Positions 10,431-20,177 are shown, numbered from the stretch's first letter. The stretch is DNA of 64,000 bases from Prochlorococcus sp. AG-363-J23 (GCA_003280245.1 QCFN01000004.1:1-64000), one strand, 5' to 3'. Numbers and translations: made by a program. Notes: generated from the sequence alone by a model not told the origin.

Positions 10431-10658
10431 ATGACTGAAATCAAAGACAAAGAAAAATTTGATTGGGCAAAAATCGTACCTAGCCTAGCTCTTATCCTAT
10501 GTGCTTTCTGCCTTATTTTAATTGTGATTACCCTGCGACCAGTTGCCAAATGGGCTAATTATCAAAGTATCTGCGTTGAACAAGAGAGCGTTAAGGCTCC
10601 AATATCATGGGCAGTCAGAAAATGCAATGGTAGATCAAAGGTATATCAAGTGAAGTAA
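10431..10658 (+). CDS. hypothetical single-TM protein
   Basis: MTEIKDKEKFDWAKIVPSLALILCAFCLILIVITLRPVAKW; downstream ATG of the 10395 ORF. Confidence 0.55.
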   Translation: MTEIKDKEKFDWAKIVPSLALILCAFCLILIVITLRPVAKWANYQSICVEQESVKAPISWAVRKCNGRSKVYQVK

Positions 10659-10750
10659 AAGAAGATTTTCTATTCAACACAAAGTAGATATCACGTTTTT
10701 GGACTTAAATCCAATCAATACCTTCTAACACATTCCTAAGGTAAAAGCAC

Positions 10751-11149
10751 CTAACCAAGTCCCATCCATGAAGATATGAATGCTGGTATTGGAAGCTTTG
10801 AGGTGATCGTGGCCAGCAAAGCCATATCAAACTCATGAACCGCTGGGACAGTCCTGTCTAAAAGAAAAATTGCAAGATATGGAATGTTCATGGCAATCTG
10901 CCACCGCCATTTATAGGTAATCACTCCCCAAAACTTCTTGGCATATTTCTTCTGACGATCTGTAAGGCTATCCCATTTGCTTTCAGAAAACTGTTTTGCC
11001 TTTTCAAGGACACCAGTAGTGCCTGATAAGCTACCTTGGGATTGCATTTGGAAAACTAAGAGGGATACATTTATAACCCATAGGAGTTTGTACTTACAAG
11101 GCTTGCAGGTACAGTTTCTATTCTGTAAACCCTTCTGGCACACTTTCAA
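10751..11149 (-). CDS. hypothetical protein
   Basis: Likely starts at an internal Met (MQSQGSLSGTTGVLEKAKQ); WDSLTDRQKKYAKKFWG, one hydrophobic segment. Confidence 0.45.
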   Translation of the reverse strand: MKVCQKGLQNRNCTCKPCKYKLLWVINVSLLVFQMQSQGSLSGTTGVLEKAKQFSESKWDSLTDRQKKYAKKFWGVITYKWRWQIAMNIPYLAIFLLDRTVPAVHEFDMALLATITSKLPIPAFISSWMGLG

Positions 11150-11204
11150 CAGTGCAGGTGCAGCCCCAAGCAGCTAAGAAGGAAAGGTATTTTGCAGCCT
11201 TTCA

Positions 11205-11393
11205 GTGATTGGTGATTCATACGAACTGATAGTGCTAATTGGACTAATATTCCTTGGTCTTCAAATATATGTGCTGCTCTCCATACTCAAGAACAACAAA
11301 GGCGAGCGTTTACTTCTTAATAGAACACAGTTATATTCAATTCAACTTCACGTAGAAAAACTATTCAGCAGAATACATACCAGGAAGGATTAG
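11205..11393 (+). CDS. small hypothetical membrane protein
   Basis: 62 aa, N-terminal TM segment ELIVLIGLIFLGLQIYVLLSIL. Confidence 0.4.
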   Translation: MIGDSYELIVLIGLIFLGLQIYVLLSILKNNKGERLLLNRTQLYSIQLHVEKLFSRIHTRKD

Positions 11394-11594
11394 CAAGACA
11401 TGATTTAAAAGACCTCAGAGATAAAATTACAACGGATAGGTCAGCCCAATAACTAAAGTTTTAGACAATTATGAAACCAAATACCAGCAAAATCAAAAAA
11501 TTATAGGGAGATTTCATAATCAAAGCAGGGATATCACTACTATCCTTAGAAAGAAAATATGGAATTAAATTATTTCTCAAGACTGAGGAATATT

Positions 11595-11634
11595 AAAGAT
11601 TAGGTTTCAATAATATAATTGAAACCTAATCTTT
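11595..11634. repeat. perfect AT-rich inverted repeat, 17-bp arms, 6-nt loop
   Basis: aaagattaggtttcaat-aatata-attgaaacctaatcttt; possible terminator for the 11712-12671 gene. Confidence 0.8.
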
Positions 11635-11711
11635 AACTAAAGCCGGCAGAATAAAAGGTTCGAAAATATGGTTTTTATTTTTCAAGCAAATTATAGCTTA
11701 GCTTAGGAGAT

Positions 11712-12671
11712 TTAGAAGTTAAATGTCACTCCTGTTCCAACATGATGTTGCCAACCTTGACCCCAGTCAGAGCCATCCTTATCGCTATAAGTAGGTTGCC
11801 AATGAATAAATACATATGCGTTTTCTCCTACAGGACGACCAATCTCTATTTCACCAGCGAAATCTGTACGTTCGCTTGTACTTACTTCAGATGATGGGAC
11901 AAAGAAGCGAGGTCCACCTTCTATTTTTACAGCAACTAAATCATAATTAAATTCGACACCTACTCTAGGATCTGTATAATTACCGACCCATTCTCCAACA
12001 GAGTCCCAACCTTGCCGGTGTTCCAAACTCATATAAGTTCCGTCAGTAAGATCCTTAAATCTATCGCCAAGTGCAAAATTAACATCCCCTTCACCAAAAG
12101 CATAAAGTACTTTGGCTCCAATTGAATTTTTAGTTCCTTTCTTTTCTTCTCCTTGATTTTTTGTAACTATATAAGGCTGGGTATCTACTGCCAAACTAAG
12201 ACGATCATTTGGAGCATATGTAGCTTTTAAGTAACCACGGAAATCTTCTCGTTTGTAGTCAGTGTCATGCTCAGCATGCTCTTCGTCATGATCATCGTCA
12301 TGATCATCGTCATGATCAGAATGTACGGCACCATAAAAATGTTCTGCTTCACCCCATACTCCGACAGGTCCAAAAGCTCCTTCAAGAGAAAATTTCCCGC
12401 CGTTCTCTAGTCCCCATTCCATCAAACCTCCAAAAAGTCCATCAAGTCCATAATGCTCTGGTTTTCCTTCAATATTATTTTCAAACCCACCATGAGCTTC
12501 CAAGGTTATTTGAGGAGTCAACCTAAATTCGCCTGCTTCTAAAGGCTCAGACCCTCCTCCCCCATGGGTATGACCGATACGAGGAAATGAAGCATCAACA
12601 CTTGTTAATGCAAAGCCTAAGAGCAATGAGGCTTTCAAAGGCTTGAGCTTTTTAGGAAAATTGATAAGCAT
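11712..12671 (-). CDS. His/Asp-rich outer-membrane-like (beta-barrel) protein, putative zinc-associated
   Basis: Start MLINFPKKLKPLKASLLLGFALTSVDA; loop HSDHDDDHDDDHDEEHAEHD; ends VTFNF (aromatic C-terminus); 41 bp downstream of the znuA-like gene. Confidence 0.7.
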   Translation of the reverse strand: MLINFPKKLKPLKASLLLGFALTSVDASFPRIGHTHGGGGSEPLEAGEFRLTPQITLEAHGGFENNIEGKPEHYGLDGLFGGLMEWGLENGGKFSLEGAFGPVGVWGEAEHFYGAVHSDHDDDHDDDHDEEHAEHDTDYKREDFRGYLKATYAPNDRLSLAVDTQPYIVTKNQGEEKKGTKNSIGAKVLYAFGEGDVNFALGDRFKDLTDGTYMSLEHRQGWDSVGEWVGNYTDPRVGVEFNYDLVAVKIEGGPRFFVPSSEVSTSERTDFAGEIEIGRPVGENAYVFIHWQPTYSDKDGSDWGQGWQHHVGTGVTFNF

Positions 12672-12712
12672 GAAACTAAAAAAATTAATTAGATAGAAAG
12701 TTGTTAAAAGGT

Positions 12713-13636
12713 TTACTGAATATTGGACCAACGCTCTGCAATCTGATTTCCAACTGATTGATCGCAAATACTCCCCTGACCTTCTGCAATTACACAAATA
12801 TTCGAGATTGCAGTTTCAACAAGTGAAAAGCCACCGGGTGCAAGACCATCGGGATATAAAGGGGACTGACTAACAGGAACACCCGAAGCCCGACTAATGC
12901 GTCTTAGTGTTTTACTAATTGGAAGGGACTCCGCGAATAAAACACGACTACCTGACTTTTGAACTTCAGACACAATCTTTCCAAGGCTTGCAGGTCTAAG
13001 AGTTCCACCCGTAGCAAAAGAGTCAATTACAGGAAGTTCCCGCAGTTTGAATCTTTTCGTAAGATGGCTAAAAGCACGATGCTGAGTAACTAGAACTCGA
13101 TGTTCTGAAGGTATTAATCTCAATTGGTCTTGCGTCCAATTGCTTAATTCCTTCAAAATGGACTTGGTTTGTGATGTACGTGAATTCAGTGCAGTTAGCT
13201 CAGATTGAGGCAACACATTGATCAAGCTTTCTTTAATGGTTGTAGCCATTGCAGATACATTGTTTGGATCATGCCAAACATGAGGATCATTGCCCTTGTA
13301 TGAAGAAATTGCTTTCTCTGCTACTGCAACCACAGGAGCCTTAGTAGTTAATCGAAGGGCAGAAGGCGTCAAATAAAACCCATTGTGAAAAACAATGTCT
13401 GCCTTTGCTATAGCTTGAAGGTCTTTTGGCTTTAAGCGATAGAAGTGTGGATCACCAGAGGGAGGAATCACACAGAACACATCTGCAGACGTCGATGCAA
13501 TCGTTCGAACAAGATCACAAAGAACCCCATCAAACGCAACCACTTCTGCCTTGTCCTCCAAGGCCTTTACTTGGCTTGACCCAAAAAACAGACTGCAAAT
13601 AAAAGAGCAGCCTATTGCCACAGAACGAAATTTCAC
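12713..13636 (-). CDS. znuA: metal (zinc) ABC transporter substrate-binding protein
   Basis: VICVIPPSGDPHFYRLKPKDLQAIAKADIVFHNG; DPHVWHDPNN; ORF extends to 13729 but GTG start VKFRSVAIGCSFICSLFFGSSQVKA gives a signal peptide. Confidence 0.85.
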   Translation of the reverse strand: MKFRSVAIGCSFICSLFFGSSQVKALEDKAEVVAFDGVLCDLVRTIASTSADVFCVIPPSGDPHFYRLKPKDLQAIAKADIVFHNGFYLTPSALRLTTKAPVVAVAEKAISSYKGNDPHVWHDPNNVSAMATTIKESLINVLPQSELTALNSRTSQTKSILKELSNWTQDQLRLIPSEHRVLVTQHRAFSHLTKRFKLRELPVIDSFATGGTLRPASLGKIVSEVQKSGSRVLFAESLPISKTLRRISRASGVPVSQSPLYPDGLAPGGFSLVETAISNICVIAEGQGSICDQSVGNQIAERWSNIQ

Positions 13637-13700
13637 AAGAAAATCAAATGCATTAAGACGGTAATCACCAAGAGAGGCATCAAGGTCAATTGTCTGCAAA

Positions 13701-13715
13701 TGAAAACGATTTCCA
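13701..13715. promoter_or_regulatory. candidate Zur box between divergent znuA and znuC
   Basis: TGAAAAC-G-ATTTCCA imperfect 7-1-7 inverted repeat. Confidence 0.35.
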
Positions 13716-13766
13716 TTTTTATTCCCCATGAGTTATTTTCTAGTCATGTTTTTTAAGCGATATTGA

Positions 13767-14462
13767 TTGGCTAATCTCATTGCAAGCAGCCTGTCATTTT
13801 CCTATGGGGAAGAGTCCGTTCTAAAAGACATTTCTCTAGAAATTAAACCAGGCACCCTTACTGCTCTTGTTGGTCCAAATGGAGCAGGAAAGTCAACCTT
13901 GTTACGCCTATTACAAGGGCAAAGTTTGCCTCATAAAGGGAAAATTTTTTTAGATAAAATTCCTGTCATGCAAATTCGACATAGAATTGCACTAATGCCT
14001 CAAAGAAGCTCTATCAATTGGAACTTTCCCATCACTGTTGAAAAATTGGTTGCGCTAGGTCAAGTAAATGCTGCCAATAAATCATGTTGTGATGTGGAGG
14101 CCTCCCTTCAAAGAGTAGGACTATCTGCACTAGCTAAAAAACGATTAGATGCATTATCTGGAGGGCAACAACAAAGAGCTTTGCTCGCAAAAACCCTAAC
14201 TCAAAATGCATCCGTTTTTCTATTAGATGAGCCCTGTGCAGCGCTTGATCCTCCATCAAGGGCTCAATTTCTCCTAATTGTGCGTCAGCTTGCTGAAGCT
14301 GGCTTAACTGTAGTAGTGAGCAGTCATGACTGGGGTCAAGCATTAAATGCATACGACAAAGTCATCACTCTCGACCAAACTATTTTGGCCCATGGAACTC
14401 CCGAGGAGGTTCGGAGCAAACTTGAATCAATTAGCAGTATGGGCAACCATTGTTGTGGTTAA
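13767..14462 (+). CDS. znuC: metal (zinc) ABC transporter ATP-binding protein
   Basis: Walker A GPNGAGKST, signature LSGGQQQRALLAK, Walker B VFLLDEP. Confidence 0.9.
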   Translation: MANLIASSLSFSYGEESVLKDISLEIKPGTLTALVGPNGAGKSTLLRLLQGQSLPHKGKIFLDKIPVMQIRHRIALMPQRSSINWNFPITVEKLVALGQVNAANKSCCDVEASLQRVGLSALAKKRLDALSGGQQQRALLAKTLTQNASVFLLDEPCAALDPPSRAQFLLIVRQLAEAGLTVVVSSHDWGQALNAYDKVITLDQTILAHGTPEEVRSKLESISSMGNHCCG

Positions 14463-14474
14463 AAAATTCAAAGC

Positions 14475-14879
14475 CTACGTAGCTTCCTGACGCTCGCGAC
14501 AATCTTTACAAAGGCCGAAAAACTCAAGGGTATGAAACAACAACTCAAAATTTTTCGTTTGCGCCTTTGGTAATTCTATGTTTTTAATTGGGCATGAATT
14601 TAATGCAGATGTACGTCCACAGTCAACACAAGTCAAATGATGCTGATCCCTGTGTACAGGGCTATATAGGGCTTCACCTGTTGGCAGATTTCTACAACGT
14701 ACCAATCCTTTCTGCTGAAGAATACGAAGATGTCGATAAACCGTAGTCAAACCCATATTGAAAGAACCTTCGATCAAAGAACGATGAAGTTTTTGACCAC
14801 TTATCTCATCAGCACAATTATTCAACTCTTCCAATACCTTTTGTTGACGTGCCGTCAAACCAGCTTTTTGTTCGAACAT
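14475..14879 (-). CDS. zur: Fur-family transcriptional regulator, probably Zur
   Basis: LTTVYRHLRILQQKGLV; HHLTCVDCGRTSALNSCPI; CKDCRERQ; located inside the zinc transporter cluster. Confidence 0.85.
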   Translation of the reverse strand: MFEQKAGLTARQQKVLEELNNCADEISGQKLHRSLIEGSFNMGLTTVYRHLRILQQKGLVRCRNLPTGEALYSPVHRDQHHLTCVDCGRTSALNSCPIKNIELPKAQTKNFELLFHTLEFFGLCKDCRERQEAT

Positions 14880-14929
14880 GCTCTGAGATTCAAATCTCCC
14901 AACTTCCTCAACATTAGTCTTTTACTCCC

Positions 14930-15715
14930 GTGATAGAAGCTTTCCTATCAAATTGGTGGGCTTCACCATTGCTTATGGCCCTCTTAGTAGGGATGCTTTG
15001 CCCCGCAACTGGTGCTGTATTAATTACACATCGTCGTCTCCTTCAAGCCAATTTGATATCTCATGCAGTAGTTCCAGGATTAGTATTGGCGCTTTCTTTA
15101 AAAGTCGATCCAGCCCTAGGCGGAGTTCTTAGTGGATTAATTGGAGCTCTTGTGGCAGAAAAACTGACCTTAAACAGAAACGGAGAAAATGAAGCTGTTA
15201 TTAATACCGTTCTTGCAGGTACTCTTGGACTAGGAGTTCTATTGATCCCTCTTTTAAATATAAGAATAGATCTTGAATCTATTTTATTTGGAGACCTTCT
15301 TGCAGCAGGATCCTCGGATCTAATTAGAGTCTTGCTCGCAGCAATTGCATTGTTATTGCTTTTAAAAACTTCATATCAGAAATTGGTCTTTTTAGGCTTA
15401 GATCCTGAAGGTGCTGCTGCTAGTGGACTAAAAGTTTCTTCTTTACGATTAGCTCTAGGTTTTGTAACCGCTATCGTTGTCGTAAGTTCGATGTCTGCAG
15501 TAGGTGTTGTTTTAGTAATAGGCTTACTTTCAGCACCGGCCCTTTTCGGTTTAAATCAAGCTCCTAGTTTGAAGTCTGCAATGATTCGCTCAGCTGGAGT
15601 TGGAATTCTTTTCTCATTTGTAGGTTGTTCGCTCTCGGTCGCCTTTAATCTTTCTCCTGGGCCTCTAATTGGAGTACTTTGCCTAACTTCATTGACTTTT
15701 CTAAAGAAAAAATAA
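14930..15715 (+). CDS. znuB: metal (zinc) ABC transporter permease
   Basis: ABC-3 family: LLVGMLCPATGAVLITHRRLLQANLISHAVVPGLVLALSL; GTG start. Confidence 0.88.
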   Translation: MIEAFLSNWWASPLLMALLVGMLCPATGAVLITHRRLLQANLISHAVVPGLVLALSLKVDPALGGVLSGLIGALVAEKLTLNRNGENEAVINTVLAGTLGLGVLLIPLLNIRIDLESILFGDLLAAGSSDLIRVLLAAIALLLLLKTSYQKLVFLGLDPEGAAASGLKVSSLRLALGFVTAIVVVSSMSAVGVVLVIGLLSAPALFGLNQAPSLKSAMIRSAGVGILFSFVGCSLSVAFNLSPGPLIGVLCLTSLTFLKKK

Positions 15716-15768
15716 ATTAAATACTTTCTTGGGAAAATTTATGCCAATCGAAAAGCTTCTAATAAAGC

Positions 15769-16044
15769 TTATATATGCATCGAGTTCAAAGTATCTATAG
15801 CCTTATCTATAGACAATCCAGCCATAGCTTTAGCAACTAGCCAGGCTTGATCGTCAGAAACACCTTCTAAAAGTTCAATTAGTTCTTTTGCAGTTTTCTT
15901 GTTACCACCAACTTTCTCAGGATTGTCTTTAAGCAGCCTTATATTTTTTCTTATTGTGCTGCGACCATTGCTTCTAAGAATTAAATTATGCAGATTGCAA
16001 CGCCAATTGGTCTGAAAGATCGATCCATCCATCGCCTCATACAT
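15769..16044 (-). CDS. hypothetical protein
   Basis: 91-aa ORF, internal Met MDGSIFQTNWRCNLHNLILRSNGRSTIRKNIRLLKDNPEKVGGNKKTAKEL. Confidence 0.5.
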   Translation of the reverse strand: MYEAMDGSIFQTNWRCNLHNLILRSNGRSTIRKNIRLLKDNPEKVGGNKKTAKELIELLEGVSDDQAWLVAKAMAGLSIDKAIDTLNSMHI

Positions 16045-16286
16045 AGCATTAACAGAAACTTATTTTATGTATAGCCCACAAAACTAGAATAGACCGAATT
16101 TTAATAAGATTATTTTCCTAGAGAAAACCAAGCTCGTCATTCTGAAAAGTTCATGAGGGTGCAATGAAAAGCCTTCGATTATACAAGGTGAAACCTTGTA
16201 CTGATATTTTCCATAAATATCAAAAATTTACCTAAGCCACCTTCTAAGGAGTTCCTCTAAGTTCTAAAACTTAAAACAACTATTAA

Positions 16287-17318
16287 TTGCATACTTATAA
16301 CTCTAATTTAGTGTGTAAAGTATTTACAATGAACAATTATTCTCCCTGGTCTAATCCAGTAGACCCACAAATCTTCTTCCCAATACAACCATATAACAAG
16401 CTTTTAGAAAGTTTAAACTGGCCAGATCAAGTCCAATGGCTAAATCACTGGTCCATTCATGGAGGCATAAATCTTGCTTCTTCTGCTTGGCCTACAGGTA
16501 CAAAAAATGATTGGATTTGGGGCCTAGGATTACCTTTCCTTTCAGACATTGAACGCTTTATTTACGGAAAAGATCGAACACTTTTTGGCATTTCCGGGCT
16601 CCCTGGATGCGGAAAAACTAGTTTTGGCAGATGGCTAGAGGCGGCGGCTTCTAACTTAAACTGGCCAGTCAAAGTAATTTCTATGGATGATTTTTATTTA
16701 GCATCTGAAGCCTTAGAAAAAGCAATGGAAGGCAATCCATGGAACGTTCCAAGAGCATTGCCTGGAAGCCACTCAATTGAACTATTAGAAGAAGCAATAG
16801 AAACTTGGCAGACAACTGGGCACTTAAAAGTCCCACAATTTGATAAAGCATTAAGGCAAGGACTTGGAGACCGATGTGGATGGAAGTCTTCAACACCAAA
16901 GATTCTTGTACTTGAAGGCTGGTTTTTGGGATGTGGTCTTGCTAGAGACAGAAGAAAAACCAGCAAAAATCAATCATGCCAAACAAAAGTTCTCTCCTCT
17001 CTTGAGCAGGATTATCAATATGTTATTCAATCAGCTCTCGAGAAATATCAACCAATATGGAAAAAACTTAAAAGAATTTGGCATATAAAAGCGATCAAAT
17101 TTGTATATACAAGACAATGGAGGTCCCAACAAGAACTGGAACGCCAAAAGAAGCGAGGCACTTCTTTAAAAGGAGAAAATTTAGAGCTATTTATTAGAAT
17201 GATTGAGACAGCAATACCTCAAGAAGATCTACAATCAATCAAATCAGATGTGTTAGCAAGATTAAGTTCTTCTCGTAAAGTCAGGTGGATAGGCCTTAGC
17301 AAAGAAAATACACAATAA
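16287..17318 (+). CDS. glyK: D-glycerate 3-kinase (plant/cyanobacterial type)
   Basis: FGISGLPGCGKTSFGRWLEAA P-loop; VKVISMDDFYLASEALEKAMEGNPWNVPRALPGSHS; likely start Met at 16329. Confidence 0.85.
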   Translation: MHTYNSNLVCKVFTMNNYSPWSNPVDPQIFFPIQPYNKLLESLNWPDQVQWLNHWSIHGGINLASSAWPTGTKNDWIWGLGLPFLSDIERFIYGKDRTLFGISGLPGCGKTSFGRWLEAAASNLNWPVKVISMDDFYLASEALEKAMEGNPWNVPRALPGSHSIELLEEAIETWQTTGHLKVPQFDKALRQGLGDRCGWKSSTPKILVLEGWFLGCGLARDRRKTSKNQSCQTKVLSSLEQDYQYVIQSALEKYQPIWKKLKRIWHIKAIKFVYTRQWRSQQELERQKKRGTSLKGENLELFIRMIETAIPQEDLQSIKSDVLARLSSSRKVRWIGLSKENTQ

Positions 17319-17907
17319 AAATCAAGCTTATTATGACTAAAAAGGCGAGCAATTCTCTAACCACAAATTAAGCCAAAACTGTAATTACTTAGTTCATACG
17401 GATCGAAAGTAAACTGCTTATATAAAGCCAGCGAGAGTGATTAGGCATTTTTTATTAAATATTCAAGAATATTAGAAACAAAAGTCTCCTAGCAACCAGC
17501 AGGAGAAAGTACTGTAAAGCCTGCATGATCCTCACCGCCCAGAGGCTGAAGCAAGTCTAATTATTGTCAAAAGACTTTTCATCAGCAAATACGCTATTAA
17601 TAGTGGAGCTTCTTTATCTTCTGAGAAAGGCACTATTTATTGAGGATGCTTTCAAACTCTATCTCCCTTAAAAATGGTTCTCTATCGCCCTTACCCAAGC
17701 TTTCGCAAAATGTTTTAGAAACCATTTTTTTATGACTAACATCAAAAGAAACTGAAACAATCACTAGCCCTCCAAGCGTTGGCCGAGAAACTTTCGGAAA
17801 GCAGTGCGTTCGACTAGACAAAATAGATGAACTAGACAACATCCTCTCCCTCTTTCCTCTTTACCGAGAAAAGCTATAATTTAAATATCATTCTGAGTAG
17901 AATAATA

Positions 17908-18471
17908 GTGTCCAACGGGAGAACTCAGCTCAACATCAATATTGACCCCAAATTATTGCTAAGGCTTAAGTCTGAGGCCATTAAAAATGGCAAGACCTTA
18001 ACTCAATATGTTACTGATCAATTAAAAGGGGTACCACAAAGCTCCTCGCCATCCTCACTTGAAGAAAGGCTCTCAAGCTTAGAAAAGGTTATATTCCATG
18101 ACAATCAAAAATCTGAACTCAAAAAAACACGAGGGTCGATTTTCACTGATAAAGGTGCAGCAGAGTATGGAAGAGTTGCCAAGGCAGAGTTCGATTCTTT
18201 TAGAAAGAAGAAAGGGCTGACTACTAATGCTGCATTGATGGAATTAGATCAACATTTGAAAAATTACCCACATTCCAACCCCGAACTAATCTTCCAGATC
18301 TTATTAGGAACTCATGACTTGACTGGCTTCGAAATGACTAATGCCTATAGACATGGATCTTGCGCGATGAGATCTGCATTAAATGACTGGACGAAAGACT
18401 CTTTAGAAAAATTAAACCAAGCATTCCTTCAAGCAGTGGTAACAAAAGACCTTGCCCATGAAAATAGATAA
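17908..18471 (+). CDS. hypothetical protein with N-terminal ribbon-helix-helix-like segment
   Basis: NGRTQLNINIDPKLLLRLKSEAIKNGKTLTQYVTDQL resembles RHH/Arc; GTG start. Confidence 0.6.
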   Translation: MSNGRTQLNINIDPKLLLRLKSEAIKNGKTLTQYVTDQLKGVPQSSSPSSLEERLSSLEKVIFHDNQKSELKKTRGSIFTDKGAAEYGRVAKAEFDSFRKKKGLTTNAALMELDQHLKNYPHSNPELIFQILLGTHDLTGFEMTNAYRHGSCAMRSALNDWTKDSLEKLNQAFLQAVVTKDLAHENR

Positions 18472-18497
18472 ATCTAAAAGAAGAATCAACTATCAAC

Positions 18498-18917
18498 TTA
18501 CTCACGAAACTTACAAAGTTGATCTAATGAAGGCCGACCAGTAAAAGGTAATCGAAACTGTGCCCAAAGACCATATACATGATCAACCAAAGGTCCTATT
18601 AAAGGCCAGGTTGTTGGAGCATAAATCCAACCTAATCCAACCAACCGATATGCTTCTCGAAAGACACTCACACCCGTGAGAATCTCACCATAAGAATTTA
18701 TTGCATGAATTCTCCCCATCGCCTCTCTATAACTAATCCCACTAAAAAGCTCTGGTTTATAGCCAGTAGAATCAATATCGACAAATTCAATGCTATTCAA
18801 ACGATCTCTAGAAAGCAGAAAAGCTACCTCTCTTTGACAGAAAGGGCATCCCCCATCAAATAGCAAAGTAAACTTTGCTTCTGAGCCAATTACCAAAGCT
18901 CTTAAGCTCCAGAACAA
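18498..18917 (-). CDS. DUF393 thiol-disulfide oxidoreductase-like protein
   Basis: TLLFDGGCPFCQREVAFLLSRDRLNSIEFVDIDS CxxC motif. Confidence 0.85.
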   Translation of the reverse strand: MFWSLRALVIGSEAKFTLLFDGGCPFCQREVAFLLSRDRLNSIEFVDIDSTGYKPELFSGISYREAMGRIHAINSYGEILTGVSVFREAYRLVGLGWIYAPTTWPLIGPLVDHVYGLWAQFRLPFTGRPSLDQLCKFRE

Positions 18918-18963
18918 ATTCAGCTAACCTTACCTCAACCCAACCAAGTCACTTAAAACAGCA

Positions 18964-19194
18964 TTAGGAATCATTCAAACTTCTCAAAACAGGACAGTCC
19001 TTAGTAGCTTTTCTAAGAACCTTTAATTGATAAGCTTTTAAATCAGCTTGCATCTCTATTTGACGCAACAAAGATTCGACTTCTCGAGGCCACTTTGTTG
19101 TCATTTTCTTATCAATTTTGAGTATTATTTCACCTAATTTCCATCCTTTTTGCTTGGCAATAATTCGCATCACTGTAAGAAAACAAGTTCCCAA
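18964..19194 (-). CDS. small hypothetical protein
   Basis: 76-aa ORF MRIIAKQKGWKLGEIILKIDKKMTTKWPREVESLLRQIEMQADLKAYQLKVLRKATKDCP. Confidence 0.45.
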   Translation of the reverse strand: MGTCFLTVMRIIAKQKGWKLGEIILKIDKKMTTKWPREVESLLRQIEMQADLKAYQLKVLRKATKDCPVLRSLNDS

Positions 19195-19202
19195 GCCTTA
19201 GC

Positions 19203-19330
19203 TAGAAGTTCAGTAGGGCAAAGTTTTCGCCTTGACCAGCATGATCAACAGGTGCATCAGTCTTAATCTTTGCACCAGAAAGCTCATGCTGAGCTTCTGA
19301 ATGCAAGTCTCCTAGATACCGATAAACAAT
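19203..19330 (-). pseudogene. OsmC-family remnant
   Basis: Minus-strand reading YRYLGDLHSEAQHELSGAKIKTDAPVDHAGQGENFALLNF*, resembling the OsmC N-terminal motif TDAPVDNHGQGxxFSPTDL but truncated. Confidence 0.5.
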
Positions 19331-19335
19331 CTTAT

Positions 19336-19500
19336 TTACACTTCGTAAAGCTTACAGGAAGATTTTGTAGGACTAAGTTTACATTCATGTTCCCAAAATT
19401 CACTCAGCTTTTTATTCGTTAACTTGCAAGACAAGTCATGAATATGTTCAGTATCCTTGACTGGATGAACAACAATAGAAAAAGGAGTTCTTAGTTTCAT
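19336..19500 (-). CDS. small Cys-containing hypothetical protein
   Basis: 54 aa MKLRTPFSIVVHPVKDTEHIHDLSCKLTNKKLSEFWEHECKLSPTKSSCKLYEV; SD-like aggag upstream. Confidence 0.45.
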   Translation of the reverse strand: MKLRTPFSIVVHPVKDTEHIHDLSCKLTNKKLSEFWEHECKLSPTKSSCKLYEV

Positions 19501-20177
19501 AATCCTCCTGTCCGATTAATTTATATATACCATATTCAAGCGAGTTGGATATATGGCTTTTACGAAATTATTTAAACTGCACAGTTATCTCTCCCTAAGC
19601 ATTTCAAACCGAATAATGAAAGAGATCAATTACTAGAAATAAATGGCAGCTAGTTCAGCAGCTTCATGGAGTGGGGCTGACGAGAGACTTGAATAAATCA
19701 GCGACTCCCTCATAAGCAGCTTTCGGCAACTTTCATATTCACATTAGTAGCCAAAGCATACTTAAAGCATTAAAAAGAACTAAGAGATGCCAACTGATAC
19801 CTACATGGGATTCCCTCACTGTGCTTTGTGCATAGCCCTAGCATTTCTATCAGCTATGTTGGTTAGCACAAGAGCCCTCATGAGCTGGGCTCTAATCTTA
19901 GAAACAAAAAAAGCAATCTCAGCGAAATCTGTTCACCTAAATCGCTTAATAAGAATACATTAACTAACAGTTTAAAATTCATTAAATAATATGAACCATA
20001 TTAATAGATGGCGCAACCATGCCCAAATATGCTGAGAAGGTAATCGTTCTCATTCGAACACCTTCGAATATTTAATTTAATAATATAATTTATTCACTTT
20101 ATTCACTAGAAATCAAAGAATTTAAATCCTATTTCTAACAAGATTTCTATTGCATTTAGATAATAAATATATACCCA

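Noticed and set aside
12672-12797. N-terminal extension of the zinc OMP ORF
   Set aside because: Overlaps the znuA 3' end; the downstream ATG at 12671 gives a proper signal peptide
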